64,000 nucleotides of DNA. Source: K189A clade bacterium. Lineage in GTDB: Bacteria; Pseudomonadota; Gammaproteobacteria; Pseudomonadales; Azotimanducaceae. The stretch lies in NCBI GenBank assembly GCA_902631405.1, contig CACOYI010000003.1:1-64000 (forward strand), read 5' to 3'. Below, in pieces: positions 15,013 to 22,935 of the stretch. The notes beneath the pieces were generated by a model. The model saw only the letters and a program-made list of their open reading frames with translations. It had not been told where the DNA came from and did not search any database. The translations under genes were made by a program, and so were the position numbers. Position 1 is the first letter of the stretch. Every line of letters begins with the position of its first letter.

Positions 15013-17820
15013 TTAAGATTCCTCGTGGATCTCAACAATACCCCTGTCTCCATCGATTGTGATCGTTTGCCCATGCCGTATGCGCTTCGTCCCATTTCCA
15101 ACCCCTAATACCGCGGGGATCCCGTACTCCCTTGCGACGATGGATCCGTGAGCCAGAATGCTTCCCACGTCGGTCACAAGTCCTACTGCGTGAGCGAATA
15201 GTTGTGTCCAAGCTGGAGTCGTCAAAGGACTAACCAGTATGGTACCTGGTTCCATATTGTCGAATTCCGTCGGTCCCAATATGACACTCGCCTTAGCTGT
15301 TATTTTTCCGGAGCTTACGGGGAAGCCTCTCATCGTGTTATCGGCATCATCGTTTTTTATTTGTGTTTCTTTGAACGCAAGCGCGTCAATCTCACTTGCC
15401 TCGGGTGGAAGAGTGCCCGGTGGATGGTGTGCCTTCCTCGCTTCTCTCAGTTCTCTGCGCTCTCTAGCGAGCTGTCCAAAAGAAGAATCCCGATTTCCTG
15501 CCTCTCTGTCTTTTATCGCTTGTTCAATTTCAGTGGTTCTCATGAAGAAGATATCGTCTGGTTGATAAAATATACCAGCTTTAACAAGTCTTCCGCCGAG
15601 TTCAAAAGCCATAGGCCGTAATACAGACCATGAAAATCCAAATAAAAAAGCGACTTCTTCTCGGATGAAGTTGTATTTCAGGGCAAGCCATAGTCGAAAT
15701 CGAAACTGCCAGTATTCTAGACCACTCAAGATGTTTGAAATTTCATGCATTTTTTCCTGACGGATTTGGGCTGTTTTTTTTGCCTGATTGTCTGGATGAT
15801 ATTTTTCGTCGCGAACCATGCCTTTAAGCGTTGCGAACAAAGCAGAGGGCTCCTCAATCTGAGTTGGCGCAATAAAGTCCATGCTATAACCCTGATGCCC
15901 ATAAAGTTGAAGATAATCGTCTATTGCCTTCGTAACTTCTTTTGCAGCTGGGTCGCTGCGCAGTTTATCCATAAGAAAAGGAGATGGCGTTACCAAAACT
16001 ATATAAATGAGATCAGGGTCTTTTCTGACGAGCTGAGATATTTCGAAAAGGTGGGCATTCGCATCCATAGTTTTTGACTTGATGCCAGTTAGGAATTGTC
16101 CACTAATGAAGTTTTCATCCGGAAGAGTTTCCCTTAGGAACGCTTGGAGTTGATCGTCAGTCGATTTTGCTACCCCGAATGTGTGCCCAGATCCACTCGA
16201 CCAATAATAACCTTCCTCGATACCAAGCTCTGTGATACCAGCGAGTAATTCTTCATCACTTGCGTCGGATAATTCGAGGTCTCTCCACTTAGATGTCGCT
16301 GACCGCAACCTCGGCTCTGCCTTCTCGTACCACCACTTTAACTGCCCATCGTTTTGACGCGTGTTATTGAAAGCGACGTAGGTTGAGTTATCGCTCTCGG
16401 GCATCGTGATAAGAGAATCAATGTCCTTTTCTCTCTGCTCCTCGTACCAGCTTTCGAATTCAGATCTGTCAGTTTGATCTAATGACTCTTTGAAAAGTGG
16501 TATGTCGTCGATCGCGGCCGTTCGCGCGTTGGCCATCTGTTCGGCGAGCTCTTTTGCGAAGGCTTTGTACTCTTCAGCCTCAATTTCCTCTTCGGATATT
16601 CGGCGAACATCCTCTTTTCGTTTTTTTCTCTCTTCTGCTTCCTTGATGATCCCAGGCCAATCAAAACGTTGGTACGCGTAGCCGTTCACTGTTACAAACA
16701 TCGGACCACCGCCGGCCATTAGACTCTTTTTCCTAGGCGCTTCTAGCCCTCTTGTCAGATAGAGTTCTTCGAAAAGAGGGCAGATAGGTTCAGGCATGTT
16801 CTCTACTATTTGTCTCCTACTAACAAATCGCGCGGGAGGAGTAGGTTTCCATTCCACCTCTATTGGTTGAGCCGGTAGGTTGGTAATTGGTCTTGACTGC
16901 AAAAGGTGAAGTTCGCCATTACAGAAAGCCCATTCGATGTCTTGTGGCTGTCCACTATAGATAGATTCGACTTGGAGCGAGGTTTTTACCAATTCTTGTA
17001 TTTGCTTATCACTGAGTGAGGATTGAGTTCGTTCCTCTGCATTCGTGCTCTCTATGCGAACGCCTTGCCCATCCTCCGACACTATTTTCTGTTCCTTGGG
17101 CCCCAGGAATTTTTCGTTGATATTCAGAGTTTGTCGATCGACGATGAAAGTATCTGGAGTGACCTGTCCGCTGACAACTGCCTCCCCTAGCCCAAAGCTG
17201 GAATTCAATATTATTTGCGATCTTTCTCCGGATGATGGATTGGCGGTAAATAAGATGCCCGATACTTCGGATGGAATCATTTTCTGTACGACTACCGCCA
17301 TGGCGACACTCGATTGATCTATGCCGTTCTGATGTCTGTAGCTTATTGCCTGAGGGGTCCATAGAGATGCCCAGCATTTATGGACTGATTCAATTATCGC
17401 AGCTGATGTTGAGATATTAAGGAAAGTCTCTTGTTGTCCCGCAAAGGAAAATTCAGGCAAATCCTCCGCGTTGGCAGAGGATCTAACTGCCATACGCAAA
17501 GCCGTTCCACTCAGACCTTCGTATGCTTCTATTATCTCGTTTCTGGTGGATTCAGGGGTTTGATTGCTCTCAATGATTAACTGAATCTTTTTGGAGCATT
17601 CCTCAAAATTCGGATATCCGTTTTTTAGATCAGGTTTGGCTAACTCAATTATCTCTTCTTGGATACCGCACGTGTTGACAAAGTCTCGATAGGCATCTGC
17701 TGTGACGATGAAGCCATCGGGCACGCGGAATCCGGATCTGGTCATTCTGGCTAATGATCTTCCCTTGCCTCCGAGAATTTCTAGAGAGTTTTCTTCGGTG
17801 TTGATTGGAATAGTGTGCAT
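15013..17820 (-). CDS. PEP-synthase-like ATP-grasp/phosphohistidine enzyme (rifampin phosphotransferase-like)
   Basis: 935-residue protein with the layout of rifampin phosphotransferase. An N-terminal PPDK-type ATP-grasp covers about residues 15-320 (GGKGRSLARMTRSGFRVPDGF, VRSSANAEDLPEFSFAGQQ, PQDIEWAF ... LLQSRPIT). A variable middle domain of about 500 residues follows. The C-terminal swivelling phosphohistidine domain contains GSILAHGSIVAREYGIP, with the catalytic His near 891. It lacks the PEP-binding TIM barrel of PpsA and PpdK, so ordinary gluconeogenesis is unlikely. Known relatives transfer the ATP beta-phosphate to a small molecule. GAGGAG lies just before the ATG. It is encoded opposite to its neighbours and 45 bases downstream of the SDR stop. 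It may phosphorylate an aglycone or toxin handled by this locus (inference). Confidence 0.82.
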   Translation of the reverse strand: MHTIPINTEENSLEILGGKGRSLARMTRSGFRVPDGFIVTADAYRDFVNTCGIQEEIIELAKPDLKNGYPNFEECSKKIQLIIESNQTPESTRNEIIEAYEGLSGTALRMAVRSSANAEDLPEFSFAGQQETFLNISTSAAIIESVHKCWASLWTPQAISYRHQNGIDQSSVAMAVVVQKMIPSEVSGILFTANPSSGERSQIILNSSFGLGEAVVSGQVTPDTFIVDRQTLNINEKFLGPKEQKIVSEDGQGVRIESTNAEERTQSSLSDKQIQELVKTSLQVESIYSGQPQDIEWAFCNGELHLLQSRPITNLPAQPIEVEWKPTPPARFVSRRQIVENMPEPICPLFEELYLTRGLEAPRKKSLMAGGGPMFVTVNGYAYQRFDWPGIIKEAEERKKRKEDVRRISEEEIEAEEYKAFAKELAEQMANARTAAIDDIPLFKESLDQTDRSEFESWYEEQREKDIDSLITMPESDNSTYVAFNNTRQNDGQLKWWYEKAEPRLRSATSKWRDLELSDASDEELLAGITELGIEEGYYWSSGSGHTFGVAKSTDDQLQAFLRETLPDENFISGQFLTGIKSKTMDANAHLFEISQLVRKDPDLIYIVLVTPSPFLMDKLRSDPAAKEVTKAIDDYLQLYGHQGYSMDFIAPTQIEEPSALFATLKGMVRDEKYHPDNQAKKTAQIRQEKMHEISNILSGLEYWQFRFRLWLALKYNFIREEVAFLFGFSWSVLRPMAFELGGRLVKAGIFYQPDDIFFMRTTEIEQAIKDREAGNRDSSFGQLARERRELREARKAHHPPGTLPPEASEIDALAFKETQIKNDDADNTMRGFPVSSGKITAKASVILGPTEFDNMEPGTILVSPLTTPAWTQLFAHAVGLVTDVGSILAHGSIVAREYGIPAVLGVGNGTKRIRHGQTITIDGDRGIVEIHEES

Positions 17821-17865
17821 CGGCTCCTCGTTAGCTTCTTCGTGTATACAGACCCTGTTTTAAAT

Positions 17866-18636
17866 TTAATTCCAGAATCGATCCGATCGAAACCAAGATC
17901 GCACTGGTATTGTTTCGCCTGTAATCATGTCGGCTGCGGGAGATAGCAGATATCTGCATAGCCCAGCAACGTCTGATGGTGCGGGAGGTAGTGTCAGTCT
18001 CGGTACGGGATCGTTGTTCTCATCGCTGCTGTCTGGCACTGCTCCCCATTTAATCATGTTCGGGGTGGCTATTAGTCCTGGAACCACCGTATTTACGCAA
18101 ATGTTATGCTCCGCCCACATGAAAGAGAGGTTATTCGTTAGGCTGATAACGCCAGCTTTAGCAGCCGAATAGTGCAGCATAAATGGATTTCCCTTAGTGC
18201 CCGCAACCGAAGAAATATTGACTATCTTCCCGTATTTCTGGGAGATCATATGCTTCCCAAACTCGATGCAGCAATTGAAGGTTCCCGTTAGATTGAAATC
18301 GATCATTCGAACCCACTCTTCATGAGGCGTCTCTTCGGGTTTTTTCATAGAAGACCCACCCCCAGCGTTATTTACGAGGCCATCGATGCGCGGAAATTTA
18401 GCTAAAGTGGCATCTAGGAGAGATTTCACTGACTCTGGCTTTGTAATGTCAGTTGAGACGATTAGTGAATCTGCGATCTTCAGTGAATCAGCCGTCTCTT
18501 TGAGAGTGTCTGCGTTTCGGCCTGCTAGAACGATCTTGGCGCCAGCCTCCGACAGATCTTCACAGATGGCTCGACCTATCCCCCCGGCTGCTCCGGTAAC
18601 AACGATGACTTGGTCTTTGAGGAAAAAATCGGACAT
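17866..18636 (-). CDS. Short-chain dehydrogenase/reductase
   Basis: 256-residue classical SDR. The Rossmann motif TGAAGGIG is at residues 14-21, NNAG appears as VNNAGGGSS, and the catalytic Ser and YSAAK appear as VNISSVAGTKG ... LHYSAAKAG. NAD(P)-dependent oxidation or reduction of a small alcohol or ketone is expected. The ORF track begins 27 codons upstream at a GTG, but that extension has no SDR similarity, so I place the start at the internal ATG giving MSDFFLKDQVIVVTG. It precedes the Rph-like gene on the same strand with a 45-base gap and may be co-transcribed with it. It is divergent from the canonical GH32. The substrate is unknown. Confidence 0.87.
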   Translation of the reverse strand: MSDFFLKDQVIVVTGAAGGIGRAICEDLSEAGAKIVLAGRNADTLKETADSLKIADSLIVSTDITKPESVKSLLDATLAKFPRIDGLVNNAGGGSSMKKPEETPHEEWVRMIDFNLTGTFNCCIEFGKHMISQKYGKIVNISSVAGTKGNPFMLHYSAAKAGVISLTNNLSFMWAEHNICVNTVVPGLIATPNMIKWGAVPDSSDENNDPVPRLTLPPAPSDVAGLCRYLLSPAADMITGETIPVRSWFRSDRFWN

Positions 18637-18726
18637 TTCTTGCAATACTCGCGACACGGACTCGTGCTCTATTATGCTATCAGCGCAATTGTTTCTCAGC
18701 TCTAATCTATACCGCACATTATGAAA

Positions 18727-18736
18727 TCACCCAAAT
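18727..18736 (-). promoter_or_regulatory. Reverse copy of the recurrent motif (ATTTGGGTGA)
   Basis: Lies in the 181-base gap between the divergent SDR and GH32 genes. A related imperfect palindrome, GGTGAATTAACC, is at 18805, directly before the GH32 start. A regulatory role is inferred from recurrence. Confidence 0.3.
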
Positions 18737-18817
18737 TACTTGTTCACAAAAATCAGTTTAGGAGCTGATGTCACGATATAATATGGGACCCATTTCGAAT
18801 CGGTGGTGAATTAACCA

Positions 18818-20179
18818 ATGGAAAGTCCCTCAGAGTTGCATCGCCCACAATTCCACTTCACGGCTAAAGAAAATTGGATTAACGATCCAAACGGCCTCGT
18901 CTGGCAGGCAGGGCGTTGGCATCTGTTTTTCCAGAGAAACCCAGAGTCCAACGTTTGGGGGAACATGACATGGGGGCATGCCGTGAGTGAGGACCTTTTG
19001 CACTGGGAGCAGCTGGAAGATGCCTTACGTCCAGATAGCCTAGGCACAATGTTCTCGGGATCGGCAGTGATAGACCGCCGTAATTCAGCGGGTTTCGGTG
19101 ATGACACCATGCTGATCTTTTATACGGCAGCTGGTGAATTTGTGGATCCTTCAGCGAAACACACCCAATGCTTGGCTTATAGCTTGGATGGGGGCAATAC
19201 TCTAAAGAAATTTGAGGCTAATCCGGTAATTCCCTGGATGGAGGGAGCCAATAGAGACCCTAAAGTTGTTTGGCATCCGCAGTCTGACAGCTGGATTATG
19301 GCATTGTATCTGAAGGATGATCGTTATTGTCTTTTGAGATCTCCGGACGCAAAAAATTGGGAGAGATTTCAGGACATATCGCTGCCCGGCGTCACAGAAT
19401 GCCCTGATTTTTTTCAACTAGAGGACGATGAGGGAGAGTTCTATTGGATATTCTGGGGTGCCGACGGTAAATATTTGTTGGGCACATTCGATGGCGATCG
19501 TTTTGATCCGATCACCGATGCCATCGTCTGCGAACAGGGTAAAAATGGTTACGCCGCGCAGACCTGGTCTAATGCACCGGATGGCAGATGTATTCAGATT
19601 TCTTGGATGGCGGGAGGGAAATATCCCGATATGCCTTTTAATCAGCAACTTTCTATTCCTGTTGAGTTAGAGCTGGCAGGCACTGGTTCCAATGCTCGTC
19701 TCATTCGCCGACCCATAAAAGAGCTCGATTCGCTTCGTGGCCGTAAAGAAACCATCGATTGCATAGCGGTTTCTCGAGGAAAATCGTATGAGATGGATTT
19801 GGTTGGCAAATGTTTTGATGTTTCTTTTGAGCTTGAAGCCGGCGATGCCAAAGTGGTTTATCTGACTGTGCGAGGAGAGTGGTTCAAGATAGACTGGGAA
19901 TCGTTTGAACTCTCTGCATTCTCCGGAGGCGCCACCAAAAGCTCTCAGCCAAATAATCCAACTGTTTTTCTGCCGCGAGGCCAGCGGATGTCCTTTCGAT
20001 TCATTATAGATACTTGCTCAATAGAGATCTTTGTGAACGGAGGAGTTGTTTCTGCTTCTTTTTGTTTTCTGGCCGATGGTTATGAGTACCCTCTAGTTTT
20101 TAATACTTATGAGGGGACTCAAAAAATAAAAAATATCGAATGTTATGAACTTCTATCTTCTTTAGTTGCACACGAATAA
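18818..20179 (+). CDS. GH32 beta-fructosidase (levanase/invertase type)
   Basis: 453-residue canonical GH32 enzyme, probably releasing terminal fructose from sucrose or fructo-oligosaccharides. All three catalytic motifs are textbook: WINDPNG (nucleophile Asp23), NRDPKV (Asp147) and ECPDFF (acid/base Glu194), with FSGS at 80. A short C-terminal beta-sandwich ends in SIEIFVNGG. There is no signal peptide, so hydrolysis is expected in the cytoplasm after uptake. It differs from the NTF2-GH32 at 6.3 kb in having intact RDP and no extra domain, so the two probably act on different bonds. The phosphoesterase and ABC pair B follow on the same strand. Confidence 0.93.
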   Translation: MESPSELHRPQFHFTAKENWINDPNGLVWQAGRWHLFFQRNPESNVWGNMTWGHAVSEDLLHWEQLEDALRPDSLGTMFSGSAVIDRRNSAGFGDDTMLIFYTAAGEFVDPSAKHTQCLAYSLDGGNTLKKFEANPVIPWMEGANRDPKVVWHPQSDSWIMALYLKDDRYCLLRSPDAKNWERFQDISLPGVTECPDFFQLEDDEGEFYWIFWGADGKYLLGTFDGDRFDPITDAIVCEQGKNGYAAQTWSNAPDGRCIQISWMAGGKYPDMPFNQQLSIPVELELAGTGSNARLIRRPIKELDSLRGRKETIDCIAVSRGKSYEMDLVGKCFDVSFELEAGDAKVVYLTVRGEWFKIDWESFELSAFSGGATKSSQPNNPTVFLPRGQRMSFRFIIDTCSIEIFVNGGVVSASFCFLADGYEYPLVFNTYEGTQKIKNIECYELLSSLVAHE

Positions 20180-20188
20180 ATGGGTGAA
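20179..20188 (+). promoter_or_regulatory. Recurrent motif AATGGGTGAA upstream of phosphoesterase
   Basis: Copy of the shared intergenic motif, overlapping the last base of the GH32 stop codon and about 50 bases before the phosphoesterase start. A separate promoter or control point for the phosphoesterase/ABC run is inferred. Confidence 0.35.
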
Positions 20189-20238
20189 ATTTAGTAGGTG
20201 CTTTTGTTATTAGTTTATTAAGTGCATAAGCTGCTCAG

Positions 20239-20991
20239 ATGAAGATTCTTGTTATCAGTGACATTCATGGAAATGCATCTGCGTTGCGTGCAGTAGCCAA
20301 GAGAGAGAGGGATGTAGACGCGACAATTTTTCTTGGAGACGCAGTCCTGTCTGGGCCACAGTCGAATGCCGTTATGGAGTTGCTATCAGAACTTCAACCA
20401 GCGGTTTCTCTTATGGGAAATCATGATGTCGAGGTATTGGATCCGGCGTTATTTGCCGGTTGGCCTCCGGAATGGGTTGCTTTGAATACCTGGATTATAG
20501 AGAACCTTGATGCTGCGGTTCCTCACGTGATCAATAAATGGAAGCGTTCTCATGACTTTGAAATCGATGGACTCCATTTTTTTCTCCATCATGGAGACAT
20601 TAAGAACGGAGCCGAATCGCCTTTGCCAGATGCATCGGACGCAACCTTTGAGATACTTAAACAAGGAGACCACTCATCGACTGTCCTTTTTGGACATACT
20701 CATGTTCAATTCGAAAAGCTGGTAAATGGGGTCAACTTCATCAATCCAGGCAGTGTGGGTCAATCTCGATGCGGGAAAAGAGTGGCCTGTTACGGGATTT
20801 TCCAGGACGGAATCTATGAACGTCGACAAGTGGATTACGAACCCGATGATTGGTTGAGTGACCTCGAGAAAATTCAGATTCTTGACGATTACCCGAGCTT
20901 TAAAGAGTGGCTGATTGACGGATTTCTATCCGGGTTCGGTTTGGGGCAGCGAGATCCTTGGCAAAAATATGGGCAACAAGGGTATCTGTAA
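20239..20991 (+). CDS. Calcineurin-like metallophosphoesterase (YfcE/MJ0936-like)
   Basis: 250-residue cytoplasmic phosphoesterase with the complete dimetal motif set: ISDIHGN (D-x-H), FLGDAV (GD), MGNHD (GNHD), LHHGD and LFGHTHVQ (GHxH). The length and VNFINPGSVGQSR segment fit the YfcE/MJ0936 group, which hydrolyses small phosphodiesters or monoesters. It ends 3 bases before ABC pair B, so the three genes almost certainly form one transcript. It could remove a phosphate from the compound before export, perhaps one added by the Rph-like enzyme; that pairing is speculative. The C-terminal 45 residues (GFLSGFGLGQRDPWQKYG) are not part of the core fold. Confidence 0.88.
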   Translation: MKILVISDIHGNASALRAVAKRERDVDATIFLGDAVLSGPQSNAVMELLSELQPAVSLMGNHDVEVLDPALFAGWPPEWVALNTWIIENLDAAVPHVINKWKRSHDFEIDGLHFFLHHGDIKNGAESPLPDASDATFEILKQGDHSSTVLFGHTHVQFEKLVNGVNFINPGSVGQSRCGKRVACYGIFQDGIYERRQVDYEPDDWLSDLEKIQILDDYPSFKEWLIDGFLSGFGLGQRDPWQKYGQQGYL

Positions 20992-20994
20992 CTG

Positions 20995-22935
20995 ATGAAT
21001 CGTCTTGCTAACCAAGGTTCGTTAGCAGGCAACGATAGCAAGTTCTCATTTGCTCTAATCTTTCAACTTTTGCGGAGATGTTGGCCTTTCTACAAGCCTC
21101 AGTTGAAGCATCTGATAGCATTCTCAGCTTTCGCCTTTTTTATGGCGCTTGTAGTTCTGGTACCTACTTTGATAGGTACTGATCTCATCGAGAATAAAGT
21201 GTTACTGGGGGAGCCCTTAGAGCCTCTGCAATCTGATTTATTATTCCTCGATGAAACCTATACCGCTCAAGTTGAAAACGAAACCAACATATTAAGTCAG
21301 GAGCAGAGGGTTGAAGTTCGAGATCGATTGATTTTTTGGGGTTTTTTTTACGTGTTGCTTCTAATCATCTCGGTAAGCGTTGCTTGGTATTACTCGATTT
21401 GGATTTTTCAGCGCATTAACCAAGATCTCAGGGTGCATTTGCTGGCAAAACTTGAGCGATTGTCTCTGCGATATCATGCCATGTCTCAGACAGGTGATTC
21501 CGTCTATCGGGTTTATCAAGATACGGCGGCGATCACCCGTGTCCTCGAAAATCTTATCACTACACCTCTGAGGATTATCTTCTTTTTGGGTTTTTCTACC
21601 GCTATTCTTGGCGCGTTCTCTCCCTCGCTTGTTTTTCTAATATTATTCGCTGCGGTTCCAATTACGATATTGTTGAAGGTATACACCCCTAAGATCCGCG
21701 TGGCTGCCAGGCTATCCCGAGAACTCAACAGTCTGCTGACATCTAATATTCAGGAGACTCTCTCTGTGATTCGCGTCGTGAAAGCCAATGGAGCGGAAAA
21801 AGAAATGATGAAACGATTCCAGTATGGCTCCACGGCGGCGCTGGAGGCTGCTTATAGTCTTCGGAAATATATGTCTATTCTCACGATTGGGGTTTCAACT
21901 ATTTCTGTAGCAACGGTAATTCTTGCTGAGTATTTGATCGTTGGATGGGCACTTGAGGGTAAAGCGACGTTTTTGGGAGCAGCTATCGCAGTTGTCGGAT
22001 TTGCAGTTTGGAATTTGGGTGCCTTCAAGGCTGCGGTAGCCAGGGGTGAGGAGGCCGCAGACAGTACCAGGCAACTCGCGGAAGTATGGTCCACTGCGCA
22101 AGATACTTTGATTGGCTTGAGTCGTTCTTTTGAATTACTCGATAGTGATGTCGAGGTAGAGGATGCTAAGTCTCCGAAGCCCTTTCCTCAATCTCTTGAT
22201 GGTGTCGCATTTCGCAACCTGGTTTTCTCTTATTCTGAGACAAAGAAGGTCCTCAGTGGCATTAATTTTTCCGCGCTTCCAGGCTCGATTACCGCGGTTG
22301 TTGGAGGCACCGGAAGTGGGAAAAGCACGCTTATGTCTTTGTTGCTTAGACTCTATGACCCTGAGGAAGGATCCATCGAAATTAATGGTATCGATATTCG
22401 GGATTTATCGGTCACCGATCTGCGGAATAACATAGCTATTGCGCTGCAACAAAACGAGTTGTTCGCTATGACCGTAAAAGAAAATATTGTTTATGGTCGA
22501 TCAGGAATAAGTGACATCGATATCGTTGAGGCTTGTAGGATTGCTTGCGCTCATGAGTTTATATCGGCATTGCCCCTTGGATATGACACCGAACTGGGTG
22601 AGCGGGGTGGAAAACTGTCGACTGGCCAAAAACAGAGAATCTCAATCGCCAGGGCGGTAGTTCGGAGCACTCCGATTTTGATTCTTGATGAGCCTACAGC
22701 TTCGCTTGACGCGGAGACGGAAAGAAAAGTTATTGAGAACCTCGCACGCTGGGGGAAAGAAAGAATAGTCTTCATCATTACTCATCGTCTCTCGACGATA
22801 CGAAGTGCTGATCAAATTATCCTCATTCACGAGGGCAATATTTCAGAGTCGGGGACTCATGACGAGCTAATGAAAAATCAAGGACCGTATCGAGATTTTG
22901 TAGACGCTGAACTTGGATTAAGGGCCAAGAACTAA
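20995..22935 (+). CDS. ABC exporter half-transporter, LSTGQ-type subunit of pair B
   Basis: 646-residue ABC exporter subunit. A membrane domain (about residues 30-370) precedes the ATPase. Walker A is GGTGSGKST (437-445), the signature LSTGQ is at 541-545, Walker B is ILILDEPTASLD, and the switch is THRLSTI. It parallels the 814-residue subunit of pair A (shared LSLRYH ... GDSVYR.YQD segment and LSTGQ) but lacks that protein's extra N-terminal membrane region. The start is 3 bases after the phosphoesterase stop. The stop and the next start overlap as TAATG, so the two ABC subunits are translationally coupled and very likely form a heterodimer. Substrate unknown. Confidence 0.92.
   Translation: MNRLANQGSLAGNDSKFSFALIFQLLRRCWPFYKPQLKHLIAFSAFAFFMALVVLVPTLIGTDLIENKVLLGEPLEPLQSDLLFLDETYTAQVENETNILSQEQRVEVRDRLIFWGFFYVLLLIISVSVAWYYSIWIFQRINQDLRVHLLAKLERLSLRYHAMSQTGDSVYRVYQDTAAITRVLENLITTPLRIIFFLGFSTAILGAFSPSLVFLILFAAVPITILLKVYTPKIRVAARLSRELNSLLTSNIQETLSVIRVVKANGAEKEMMKRFQYGSTAALEAAYSLRKYMSILTIGVSTISVATVILAEYLIVGWALEGKATFLGAAIAVVGFAVWNLGAFKAAVARGEEAADSTRQLAEVWSTAQDTLIGLSRSFELLDSDVEVEDAKSPKPFPQSLDGVAFRNLVFSYSETKKVLSGINFSALPGSITAVVGGTGSGKSTLMSLLLRLYDPEEGSIEINGIDIRDLSVTDLRNNIAIALQQNELFAMTVKENIVYGRSGISDIDIVEACRIACAHEFISALPLGYDTELGERGGKLSTGQKQRISIARAVVRSTPILILDEPTASLDAETERKVIENLARWGKERIVFIITHRLSTIRSADQIILIHEGNISESGTHDELMKNQGPYRDFVDAELGLRAKN

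Noticed and set aside
15202-15621. 139-codon plus-strand ORF inside the Rph-like gene
   Set aside because: Antisense to a conserved domain with a catalytic His motif; considered a shadow.
18637-18717. N-terminal extension of the SDR from a GTG start
   Set aside because: The added 27 residues have no SDR similarity and the Rossmann motif is correctly placed from the internal ATG.
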